A stretch of DNA of 64,000 nucleotides from UBA1731 sp045595285 (GTDB taxonomy: Bacteria; Verrucomicrobiota; Kiritimatiellia; RFP12; UBA1067), in assembly GCA_045595285.1 (NCBI GenBank), contig JAZOAC010000164.1, forward strand, positions 37,688-101,687, read 5' to 3'. Of this stretch, positions 35,276-43,558 are shown piece after piece (the first letter of the stretch is position 1; every line of letters starts with the position of its first letter). Made by a program: the position numbers and the translations under genes. The notes below the pieces were generated by a model, which saw only the letters and a list, made by a program, of their open reading frames with translations, ran no database searches and had not been told where the DNA came from.

Positions 35276-37699
35276 TCACCTCTCGCCGAATTCGAACACA
35301 CGGAGCGTCTCCGGAGGCAAATCAACAGCATTCGTCTCGCCGTTCCAGACGAGACCGTCACCTGCCACCAGTTCGCGCAGAGGTCTACGGGACGGGTCCT
35401 TCAGCCGGAGAACCGCTTTCACGGGCTTGCGGGAGTCGTTGAACACCGTCACATAGCACCGGCCGTCCTCGTGCCCAAACTGTTCAAGGAACACCGACGG
35501 CGTTTCCGTGGCGAGCACATGATTCACCGGACGCCATCCGGCCTCGGAAATGCTTTTGCATATCGGTATGTACTTCCTGAAGAGATCACGGTCGCGATTG
35601 TAGAGCTCCGGCCTGGAGAAGTAGTGGTATCCGCTCGTGGTCTTGCTGAACACGCTCGGGAAAAGTCCGTATGCGACGGCGCGCATCATGTATTTTTCCA
35701 TCTTCGCATGGGACATCGTGGAGAGGTCAGTATTCATCAGATAGCCAAACGGCTTCCCTCCGCAAAGAGCGCGGTGGAACAGCATCTGCTCGTCCGAAGC
35801 GGGAGTCCAGCCCGCCTTCTTGTTCCAGTCTATCTCGAACCCCATCACATCGAGATACGGCGCAAGCCAGCACCATCGGATAGGAGTGGAGTTGCCCATC
35901 ACCCTGCGTCCTGAAGGATGGAGCCGCTCGGAAAGGTTGCGCACATATTCGTACGAGATCATGCCCTTGAACACTCCCGGCACGCACCCGTCGCGCGAGA
36001 AGCAGAGCGGGGTTTTCATCGCGCCGAAATGTGCGCGGTCGAAGTCAAGCGCCGTCGTCACATACAGATCCGCGGAATCGACATATTCACCGTCAACGCC
36101 TTTCGGCGGCCTGTCGCCTGGCCTGTAGCGTTCCGCAAAGCGCCCTTCGCCTATCTTGCGGCTGAAATCCGTTACGTCACCGCGGATTCCCGGAGCGGAA
36201 TTCATGCTCCACACCATTCCGTTGCACCACGGAGTGTCGAGAAGCATCCCGATCGGCTTGCCGCGCTCCGTGCGGCAGACGCTCGTCCACCACGCCAGCG
36301 CGGCTCTTTCGCCTTTCCCCGCAAGACGCGCCACCTCGGCGATGCAGTCCTCCATCGACGGCTTCGGCTGGCCCTTCTTCGCCTTGATGCGCATCCACCA
36401 AGTGCCGGGCTCCGTGTAGGCATAAGTGGTCAACCCGTTCGCGTCATCCCAATCTGTTTCGTTGATTCCCTCCTTGATCGCGAACCCGAAATCCTTCCAC
36501 CCTTCGACCTTGCTGATCTTGTCGAACGCCATCCATATGCCCTGATTCTTCTGACGCACCTTGAACGCCTCGGGGAAAAGCGACATGTATGCCTCATAAG
36601 CGCCTCTGAAGTTCTCTTTCCCGTCGAAACCGAAACGGCAGAACCGGAAACGCGCTGACGGAGCCTCCTCTGCGAGGCCGACGTCAAACGAAATGTAGAG
36701 AAGGCGCAGCGCCGGATTGACGGCGGTGCGGAAATACGCAGGGGCCGACGTGTCGAGGGCAAGAGCCATGCCTTTGCCGCCCACTGTGACCGCACCTACC
36801 GGCCAATGGGAAAGCCCGCCCGCACCGCACAGCGAAGTCATCGTGTTGCGCTGTTCGGAATCACCGTCCGAAAGCGTCTTGCTCAGTCGCGGATGCACGT
36901 GCCACGTGATCTCCCCTTCCGGAAGCGGAACGGCATAAACCAAAGTCACCGCACGATCCCCGGGCTTCTGCTTCTCAAGCCTCACGTCGAAAAACTCAGC
37001 GCCGTCACGCTCCTCCCGCAGACAGGTCATATTGATGCCCTTCGCCGCACCGCCTATCTTCGCGAACCCGCTTTTCGCCGCCACGTCCCGGATCAGAAAC
37101 GACGGAGCCGAAAGCCGCTCCTTCACGTCCACATGCACGGAATCGAACATGCCCGCCGCGCCGCCCGAAAGCTCGCGCACCTTCACGTTGCGGAACCTCA
37201 TGCGGGACGAGGTTCTCCGGAGCATCATGTACGCAACGATGTATTTCACCGGCTTCGAAGGCTGGATCAGCACGGACCTTTCGTGCCACCCGACAGAAAT
37301 GAGCCTGTCGAACTTCGCCGTCTGCCCCCAGAGGCTTGTGTCGTCCATGTAGGTAACATCGACGTAAATCTGGATATCGCCGCCGTCATCCGCCTTTTCG
37401 GGGAACGCTTCGGCGGACACCATGATGGGGACCGGCGTCCGGGCATCATATTTCACGGACCAGGCGGCGCCGGCGGTGCCTCCCTGCGCCGAAGTGGTGT
37501 CCACAATGATTTCCTTGCCGTCTGCGGACACCTCAAACCCGGAGCCGTACTTTCTTGCCGTCCCGGCGGCAAGTTCCTTCCACCGTCCCTCAGCCACTGC
37601 GACGGGAGCGAACGCCTCCTTCTCCGGCGATGAGGATTCTGCCGCACAACACGCCATGCAGACGGCGGCGAACATCAACAGTCTCAATTGCATTCTCAT
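35276..37699 (-). CDS. Secreted glycoside hydrolase-like protein, family not recognised
   Basis: 807 residues with a signal peptide ending at the CCAAES region (possible lipoprotein). The first 170 residues look like a galactose-binding-type jelly roll (IQIYVDVTYMDDTSLWG, MRFRNVKVREL). The middle and C-terminal parts read as a TIM barrel, with GEYVDSADLYVTTALDFDRA, MGFEIDW, and YHYFSRPELYNRDRDLFRKY, followed by a small beta domain with YVTVFNDSRKPVKAVLRLKD. The DGEYVDS and FEID acids at strand ends are candidate catalytic residues. It lies 13 nt after the giant beta-helix gene and is probably co-expressed. Profile search against CAZy families would show whether it is a known family. Confidence 0.65.
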   Translation of the reverse strand: MRMQLRLLMFAAVCMACCAAESSSPEKEAFAPVAVAEGRWKELAAGTARKYGSGFEVSADGKEIIVDTTSAQGGTAGAAWSVKYDARTPVPIMVSAEAFPEKADDGGDIQIYVDVTYMDDTSLWGQTAKFDRLISVGWHERSVLIQPSKPVKYIVAYMMLRRTSSRMRFRNVKVRELSGGAAGMFDSVHVDVKERLSAPSFLIRDVAAKSGFAKIGGAAKGINMTCLREERDGAEFFDVRLEKQKPGDRAVTLVYAVPLPEGEITWHVHPRLSKTLSDGDSEQRNTMTSLCGAGGLSHWPVGAVTVGGKGMALALDTSAPAYFRTAVNPALRLLYISFDVGLAEEAPSARFRFCRFGFDGKENFRGAYEAYMSLFPEAFKVRQKNQGIWMAFDKISKVEGWKDFGFAIKEGINETDWDDANGLTTYAYTEPGTWWMRIKAKKGQPKPSMEDCIAEVARLAGKGERAALAWWTSVCRTERGKPIGMLLDTPWCNGMVWSMNSAPGIRGDVTDFSRKIGEGRFAERYRPGDRPPKGVDGEYVDSADLYVTTALDFDRAHFGAMKTPLCFSRDGCVPGVFKGMISYEYVRNLSERLHPSGRRVMGNSTPIRWCWLAPYLDVMGFEIDWNKKAGWTPASDEQMLFHRALCGGKPFGYLMNTDLSTMSHAKMEKYMMRAVAYGLFPSVFSKTTSGYHYFSRPELYNRDRDLFRKYIPICKSISEAGWRPVNHVLATETPSVFLEQFGHEDGRCYVTVFNDSRKPVKAVLRLKDPSRRPLRELVAGDGLVWNGETNAVDLPPETLRVFEFGER

Positions 37700-37712
37700 G
37701 GGAAAACCTCCT

Positions 37713-40700
37713 TCAGCGGATGCTCAACACCGTACCCATGGAACGGGAGGCGGAGATCATCTCGGCGATCGCGGAACCGTCGCAGGTGAAGACAAGTTCG
37801 TTCAGCGCAAGCGCATTCGCGAAAGTGAAAGTCTGCACCTGATCGGATGAGGCAAACACAAAGTCCTCTCCGTTCAGGGAAACGGTAAGCGCCCCGCCAG
37901 TCACGCGGAACGATACGCTCCTGCGCATGCGGTCGCCCTCAGAGCCGGTCCATTCAGCCTTTAGCGACTGGGTCGGATTGATAACTACAGTCCCCAGCGC
38001 AGACTCCACCACATTCGGGGTCACATCCGTAACCGCAAACCGTTTCGTCGACGTGATGTCGGCGGTGTAGCGCGGCCTCCAGTCGGCTTCAAGCGCTCCG
38101 ATATCCCTTGCTCCGTTCATCACACGCGGAACGCCGGTCACGTCAAACACACTTTCGGAACCGTTGAGCAGCTTCGACAAGGCAGCATCGACCGCGACAT
38201 TCCGTCCGATCACCGGCCTCAGATTCTCATCAACCTCCACTGGCACCGCTTCAGATGCATAGAAACAGCTTTCCCTGTCCACCGTCAGATTGCCCGATCC
38301 GGCGGCGAAAACGCAATTGGACGCCGGCACGGTCATCGTTCCATTGTTGCATGTTCCGAGAACGAGGTTGCCGAAGAACAGGGCATTTGCGTTCGCCTCG
38401 GCATGCACCGCATTGTTCCCTATGGTTTCGGCGAAATTCATGTTGTCAGCCCCGATGGTGCAGCCTATCATATCGTAGTAGCACCAACATGCCGCCTGAG
38501 CTGAAGTTTCACCGCTGCGGCTGCGATCGATCAGACACTCATGGTAACCCACATAGTAGCCGGCGCCTCCGCCGCCTTTCGCCCGGTTGTCGAAAAACCG
38601 GCAGCGTAGCGCAGTAACAAAAACCGCGCCGCCTCCCTGATGCGCCACATTGTTGGATATGATGCAGTCTTCGACAACACACGCCTCGCGATAAGCGTTA
38701 TCGCCGAGCACGCCACCGCCCCATATTGTCTGTCCCGCACCGGCAACGTTGGAGTTGGAATGGCCGCCGGCGAGCGTAAAGCCCTTCAACCGCGCCGCTG
38801 CGGCCACCGAAGCGTTGAGCTTGACGCATCTCACGGCGCCCGGCCCCATCCCGGATACAGACGACTCTGATCCATCGGCCTCACCGGCAATGACAGTTTT
38901 CCCGGCCCCCTGATCAGCGACCAATATGACGCCCGCAGGCACCGACACGCGGCACTTGTGGTTGTTGGCCGCGTCTCCGGGGCTGGAATCCATCACTCCA
39001 TCCGCAGTTTCATCGCCATATGTCCCTGGCGCGGCATGTACGGTGTCTCCGGCCGCAAGCCCATCCACGCGCATCGCGGCGGCAAGGGTTCGCTTGGCCT
39101 TTCCGGGGCGGAAGCCGCTGTTGGAATCTGATCCGTTAATGTCATCCACGTACCAGTGCGGGACGTACACGGGCGCGGCATGAATGTAACCACCGGCCGC
39201 ATTCACCTCGGAGGCGCCAAGAGTGACCGATTCGGATTGCTCAAACAGATTGGTGACACCGTTAAGCGTCACGCCGATGCACGGACGCGTTCCCGTACCG
39301 GATTCGCTGAGCGTAAGAGAAAAGCCGTCCGTCAGTTCATTGCCTCCGGCCTGTCCGCCGGAAAGCGTGATACCGTCCGTCTCCTCAGCGATATACACAC
39401 CCTTGACCGGAACCTGGAAACATCCCGGGGCGGGAACGCCGTCCGTCACAAGAATTCCCTCCCCATGCAGATCCGTGGAGGCGTAGGCCGCATAATTCGA
39501 CGCCCACAAGCCATGTTCCGCGGTTCCGGGACGAGGAAGCACTCCTGCCGTCAACGCAGGCGAGCCCGTCCATATGCGCCAGTCGTTGTCTTCAGGCGCA
39601 GTGAAACGCATCTCCGAGACGGCCTGTCCGATCGCCGAAATCGCTTCGGGGAATGAACCGAACACCGAACCCCAGTAGATATGATTGTTGTGGGCGGCCC
39701 CATCGGCAAAAGCATCGCTATACTTCCAGGCGTTCGGCACTTCCGAGCTGCCATCACTCACCCATCCGTTACCCGCCTTCGGAACGGTGCAATGCACAGA
39801 ACGGACTCTCGTACCGAGCACAGCTCCGCCTGACATGGTGTACCCTCCGCCCGTCCCGATTTCACAGCTGGGATCGACATAGCAACCGGACAGATAAGAT
39901 AAGCGGAACACGCCACCGTACGCAATGCAACCATAGAAGCTGCAACGGCTGTGAAAAGCGCTGCCGGACGCACCGCTCCTGACTCCCACACAGTTCGTGA
40001 ACACGCAATCAAGAACCTGGAACGAGGAATGGTCCGGGCGCAAGGTGAAGATTCCGCCGCCGGTATGACGGGGCTCATCCGCAAGTTTGTTTTCGGAATT
40101 CGGCACGAGATCCGTATGTCCGTCCGCCAACGTGAATCCCTGGATGGCAGGGGAACAATCAGAGGGCGCATGCACCAGCCCCACACATCTCGCGGCATCG
40201 CTTCCGCACCCGGGGAACGCGGCGGAGACCTGCACCGTGGCAGCCTTGCCCTTGATGCGGGTGACAGCCGCCCCGCCGGAGCTCTTCACCAGCACATGAC
40301 GATCCGGAATCACCACACGCGTTGCCACGTTTGAAAACACCATGCCTCCATCTTCATAATCTCCAGGAGCCACAGTAACGAGGTAACGACCTTCGGCGCC
40401 GCAAGACGCCACGGCATCCATCGCATCCTGGATCGTGACGTACGGCTTTGTCTCGGAACCATCCGAATCAGCGCCATCATAACCGCCATCCACCCAGTAC
40501 CTCTGCGTGACAGTTTCCTCTGTCAGCTCTGCGGCATCGGACGCAAACGGCGGATGGCAGACGCCGACCGTACCGTCGTACATCGCATAGCGGTATGGAG
40601 TACCGCGATAGAAACCAACCGTTTTATACCGGAAGAAATCACGATTTGAAGACTTCACCCTTCTGAAGAACGGAAACTTCTCCCCATGCGCATACGAAGG

Positions 40701-41930
40701 TACACGGTTGTAATATCCGTCGACCGTTGTGCCGGCGGCAAACACAAGACGTCCGCACCCTGCCGCAACGGCGCCTTGCACCGCACCCGCGTCACACGTT
40801 TCCTTCGTGACATCAATCGGATTGCCGTTGAAGTCCTTCATCTCCACCCAGTCAGGCAGGTTTATGATACCAGTGAGATACTCCGTTTTTCCTCCGTTTT
40901 CGCAAACGGTCCCGGCAAGCAGCCTGTAATCGCCGACCGCCGGAGCGAAGAGTGCGAATTTGCATTCATCCATTCCGTAGCTGTTTGCGTCCTGACCGAC
41001 CGGATAGTACTGCCCACCGTCAACTCTGTTGATGTCGTACATTCCCTGCCGCGCGGTGAACACGCAGTTGTACACGTACGTATTTCCCCTCGTGCCCGAG
41101 CCGTCACATCCGTGGAAAGTGCAGTTCACGACCAGCGAACGGTGCCCGACCGCCGGTCGCTCGCTGTTGCCATAGTAGTTTATGTTGCCGTCGATGACGC
41201 AGTTCCACAGTGCCGCGCTGATCGCGGACTCGCCCCAAGACTTGCCTCCGCAATCCTTGATGAGCGTACGTATTGCAGTACCGCCGCGGATGCCGCCGTT
41301 CCAGTTTCCGAAACAGTTGGACACCACACAATCGACGATGTAGGCGTTTGAGAAAATCGCCGCGTTCTTGTCTATAGAAGGCGCACCGTACACGCAGATT
41401 CCGCCGCCCTCTCCGGTATCAGTGCCATTGCCGCCACCGCTACCGCCGTCGGTCGAACCGTCACGGAACGTGATTCCGTGAAAGCGCGTTCCGGCCGCGG
41501 TGGACGCCACGAACACGCATCGCATGCCGTCGGCGCCGTATTTGACGTCTGTGGAACTAAGTACGCCCACGACATGCGTCACCGCCTTGCCGCCGGTCGA
41601 CTCGAACACAAGCGGCTTTGTTACGACCAGCCGGCTCAAACGGTCGTTTTCGGTGTGAGTTGATCCGGGACCTTGATTGTAGTCGCCCGGCATCACCTTG
41701 ATGACATCTCCCGCCGCCACGGAATCCGAATCGTTTGCCTCCTGCAGCGAACCGAACGCAGTAGCGGGCGTCAACCCGTCCAACCCCGCCTGTCCGTAGT
41801 TCGCAGCGTTCACGTACCACGTATTCGGCACTCCCGAAGCATCCGCCACAAGCGACAAAACGGAACAAAATGTCAGACATCCTGCCGTCTTGACGATTTT
41901 ACTGCTTGTCTCTCGAAATTTACCGCCCAT
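37713..41930 (-). CDS. Giant three-module secreted beta-helix protein
   Basis: 1405 residues from an ATG with AGGAGG upstream. The start is a long signal-like region, then three similar modules. Each opens with a motif such as YVNAANYGQAGLDGLTPATA (near 40), YWVDGGYDGADSDGSETKPY (near 520) and YVDDINGSDSNSGFRPGKAK (near 930). Each continues with an A-P-G-D/T-Y element and right-handed beta-helix rungs with short GN/CxF turns. This is a DUF1565-like or polymorphic-outer-membrane-like pattern. The last 130 residues form a small beta domain. It is probably surface-located and glycan binding or cleaving; no catalytic residue can be assigned. The three-module repeat is clear internal duplication. 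First gene of the operon 41930-33935. Confidence 0.82.
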   Translation of the reverse strand: MGGKFRETSSKIVKTAGCLTFCSVLSLVADASGVPNTWYVNAANYGQAGLDGLTPATAFGSLQEANDSDSVAAGDVIKVMPGDYNQGPGSTHTENDRLSRLVVTKPLVFESTGGKAVTHVVGVLSSTDVKYGADGMRCVFVASTAAGTRFHGITFRDGSTDGGSGGGNGTDTGEGGGICVYGAPSIDKNAAIFSNAYIVDCVVSNCFGNWNGGIRGGTAIRTLIKDCGGKSWGESAISAALWNCVIDGNINYYGNSERPAVGHRSLVVNCTFHGCDGSGTRGNTYVYNCVFTARQGMYDINRVDGGQYYPVGQDANSYGMDECKFALFAPAVGDYRLLAGTVCENGGKTEYLTGIINLPDWVEMKDFNGNPIDVTKETCDAGAVQGAVAAGCGRLVFAAGTTVDGYYNRVPSYAHGEKFPFFRRVKSSNRDFFRYKTVGFYRGTPYRYAMYDGTVGVCHPPFASDAAELTEETVTQRYWVDGGYDGADSDGSETKPYVTIQDAMDAVASCGAEGRYLVTVAPGDYEDGGMVFSNVATRVVIPDRHVLVKSSGGAAVTRIKGKAATVQVSAAFPGCGSDAARCVGLVHAPSDCSPAIQGFTLADGHTDLVPNSENKLADEPRHTGGGIFTLRPDHSSFQVLDCVFTNCVGVRSGASGSAFHSRCSFYGCIAYGGVFRLSYLSGCYVDPSCEIGTGGGYTMSGGAVLGTRVRSVHCTVPKAGNGWVSDGSSEVPNAWKYSDAFADGAAHNNHIYWGSVFGSFPEAISAIGQAVSEMRFTAPEDNDWRIWTGSPALTAGVLPRPGTAEHGLWASNYAAYASTDLHGEGILVTDGVPAPGCFQVPVKGVYIAEETDGITLSGGQAGGNELTDGFSLTLSESGTGTRPCIGVTLNGVTNLFEQSESVTLGASEVNAAGGYIHAAPVYVPHWYVDDINGSDSNSGFRPGKAKRTLAAAMRVDGLAAGDTVHAAPGTYGDETADGVMDSSPGDAANNHKCRVSVPAGVILVADQGAGKTVIAGEADGSESSVSGMGPGAVRCVKLNASVAAAARLKGFTLAGGHSNSNVAGAGQTIWGGGVLGDNAYREACVVEDCIISNNVAHQGGGAVFVTALRCRFFDNRAKGGGGAGYYVGYHECLIDRSRSGETSAQAACWCYYDMIGCTIGADNMNFAETIGNNAVHAEANANALFFGNLVLGTCNNGTMTVPASNCVFAAGSGNLTVDRESCFYASEAVPVEVDENLRPVIGRNVAVDAALSKLLNGSESVFDVTGVPRVMNGARDIGALEADWRPRYTADITSTKRFAVTDVTPNVVESALGTVVINPTQSLKAEWTGSEGDRMRRSVSFRVTGGALTVSLNGEDFVFASSDQVQTFTFANALALNELVFTCDGSAIAEMISASRSMGTVLSIR

Positions 41931-42014
41931 TAATTATCCTCCTGAGATAATTGCAACTCACTACCATCCCACAGACGGGACAGAATCCTTTCTTTGACCG
42001 ATTACGCGAATGGT

Positions 42015-42044
42015 ATCATAGCCCAACCTTTTGCGTCAAGGCAA
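42015..42044 (-). promoter_or_regulatory. Possible promoter of the giant beta-helix operon
   Basis: TTGCCT (42044-42039), an 18-bp spacer and TATGAT (42020-42015), about 85 bp before the ATG. Confidence 0.35.
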
Positions 42045-42183
42045 TTCCAGACAAATTCAGGGGCAGACCGATAGCGGGGGCATCAGCGTAAAAAGAAAGG
42101 AACTCGCATGGGACGACGACAAGCTGCTCAAGCTTATGATAGCAGCGTAACGGAACGAAACAACAAGCCCCCTCCATCGAACC

Positions 42184-42206
42184 CGCGCGGGCTCGATGCC
42201 CGCGCG
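42184..42206. repeat. Perfect 9-bp inverted repeat with 5-base loop
   Basis: CGCGCGGGC-TCGAT-GCCCGCGCG. No T run follows on either strand, so it is not a typical terminator. It lies in the 41931-42358 gap, which has no supported gene. Confidence 0.4.
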
Positions 42207-42358
42207 CTCACAAAAAAGACGGGCGCGATCGATTCCTGCGCCTGGAACGGGTATTGTAAGGATGAAATCGCGCCACGACCATGCGCCACTGGCGGCTGAA
42301 CGCTGGCGGCTGATTACTAAAGCACTTCCAACGCGTTAAAAATCCGTTCTCATCCGCG

Positions 42359-42500
42359 TCAGCGAAGGACCCATTCCTCCCATGCATCCGGCAGTCCATC
42401 ACCATCGGCATCGTTGCCGATGGTATAGTCCTTGCGCTGAGCCTCACCCGCCGTCCCCTTAGTCCTGACGGACGCATTCTTGCGTCCGACCTGTTGCCCA
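42359..42500 (-). pseudogene. C-terminal fragment of a secreted DxDGDGLPDAWE-type protein
   Basis: The minus frame reads GQQVGRKNASVRTKGTAGEA and then TIGNDADGDGLPDAWEEWVL before a stop at 42361-42359. The DADGDGLPDAWE motif is the calcium-binding thrombospondin-3-like element common in large secreted Verrucomicrobiota proteins. Upstream the sequence runs into the two TGAGAAT repeats with no plausible start. It is the tail of a lost gene. Confidence 0.55.
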
Positions 42501-42503
42501 AAA

Positions 42504-42530
42504 TGAGAATTCAATTCGGAACAATTCTCT
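42504..42530. repeat. 27-bp hairpin repeat, copy 1
   Basis: TGAGAAT, 13 bases with a TTCGGA core, then ATTCTCT. Same layout as 42556-42582 and 51818-51844. Confidence 0.55.
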
Positions 42531-42555
42531 CGCTTCTGATGAGACGGTGAATCAA

Positions 42556-42582
42556 TGAGAATATGGTTTGGACTGATTCTCA
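42556..42582. repeat. 27-bp hairpin repeat, copy 2
   Basis: TGAGAAT, ATGGTTTGGACTG, ATTCTCA: a 7-bp inverted repeat around 13 bases. It differs from copy 3 at two loop positions. Confidence 0.65.
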
Positions 42583-42799
42583 AGATTATAGTGCGGACGA
42601 AATCCTATCCCATCCATTTGCCTTAGCCCCACCCGTACAACGCGCAGCTTGCGCGTTAGCTTTCGCGAGGTCTGTCCCTTCAAGAATCAACAGAAATCAT
42701 CCAATTAATCAATCATCCGCCCACTCTTTTTAACTTATCTCACTTTTTCAAAGGATATGACCCCAGATTTTTCCTTCATTACCAAACATATCATTTACG

Positions 42800-43555
42800 T
42801 CAAGGAATGCGGACATTCTTTCGCGTGAGATTTGAAAGTCTTGCGACAATCTCCGTTCCATACTCCTTCGGAGGATGGGGAGCATCATAAACTTTCAATC
42901 CGAGCTTCTGCGCCTTGTCGACTCCGTACGGAACATAGGGCATTATGTCTATCGACTCGACTCCATCCAGTTCATCAGCCAGCGCCCCACGCGCTTTCAA
43001 TTCCGACATATCGTCATTGATACCGGGTATCATCGGACACCTCATCACGATGCGCCGCCCCGATGCATTCAGGTGACGGATGTTCCGGAGAACCGGTGCG
43101 AGCGGACGGCGCGTGTACTTAAGGCATTTTGCGGAATTGAGAAGCTTGATGTCATACAGCCACAGATCCACGAACGGCTCAACGCTTTCGACGGCCTTCA
43201 ACGGCGCATAGCCGCTCGTTTCGATTGCGGTATTAAGTCCCGACTCCTTCGAGAGCCGCAGAATCTCACGGCAGAAGGCTGCCTGCGCAAGCGGTTCGCC
43301 GCCGGAGAGCGTCACGCCACCTCCGGAGGCGTCGTAGAACGGCTTGTCGCGCAGCACCTCCTCCACGATCTTCCCGGGAGTCGTCTTCCAGCCGACAGTC
43401 TCGCCGTTGCAGTACTTCTCAATCTCATAGCTCCAGCTTTCCGGAGAATGGCACCAGACGCATCTTAAGGGACACCCCTTGAGCGCAACGACCGTCCTGA
43501 TTCCGGGACCATCCTTCGTCGCAAACTTCCATACGTTGAAAATCGTGCCTTCCAT
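42800..43555 (-). CDS. Radical SAM glycyl radical enzyme activase
   Basis: 251 residues. The radical SAM motif is CPLRCVWC (Cys28, Cys32, Cys35), then GGGVTLSGGEPLAQ and a late IDIMPYVPYGVDKAQ segment, as in pyruvate formate-lyase activases. It lacks the extra ferredoxin insert of many dehydratase activases, so it is the short PflA type. It uses SAM and a reduced 4Fe-4S cluster to make the glycyl radical. It starts 3 nt after GRE2 and must act in the cytoplasm, since it has no signal. It may also serve GRE1, which has no activase of its own in the window. Confidence 0.93.
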   Translation of the reverse strand: MEGTIFNVWKFATKDGPGIRTVVALKGCPLRCVWCHSPESWSYEIEKYCNGETVGWKTTPGKIVEEVLRDKPFYDASGGGVTLSGGEPLAQAAFCREILRLSKESGLNTAIETSGYAPLKAVESVEPFVDLWLYDIKLLNSAKCLKYTRRPLAPVLRNIRHLNASGRRIVMRCPMIPGINDDMSELKARGALADELDGVESIDIMPYVPYGVDKAQKLGLKVYDAPHPPKEYGTEIVARLSNLTRKNVRIP

Positions 43556-43558
43556 CCG

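Noticed and set aside
42184..42206. Perfect GC-rich hairpin as a rho-independent terminator
   Set aside because: No T run follows the stem in either orientation.
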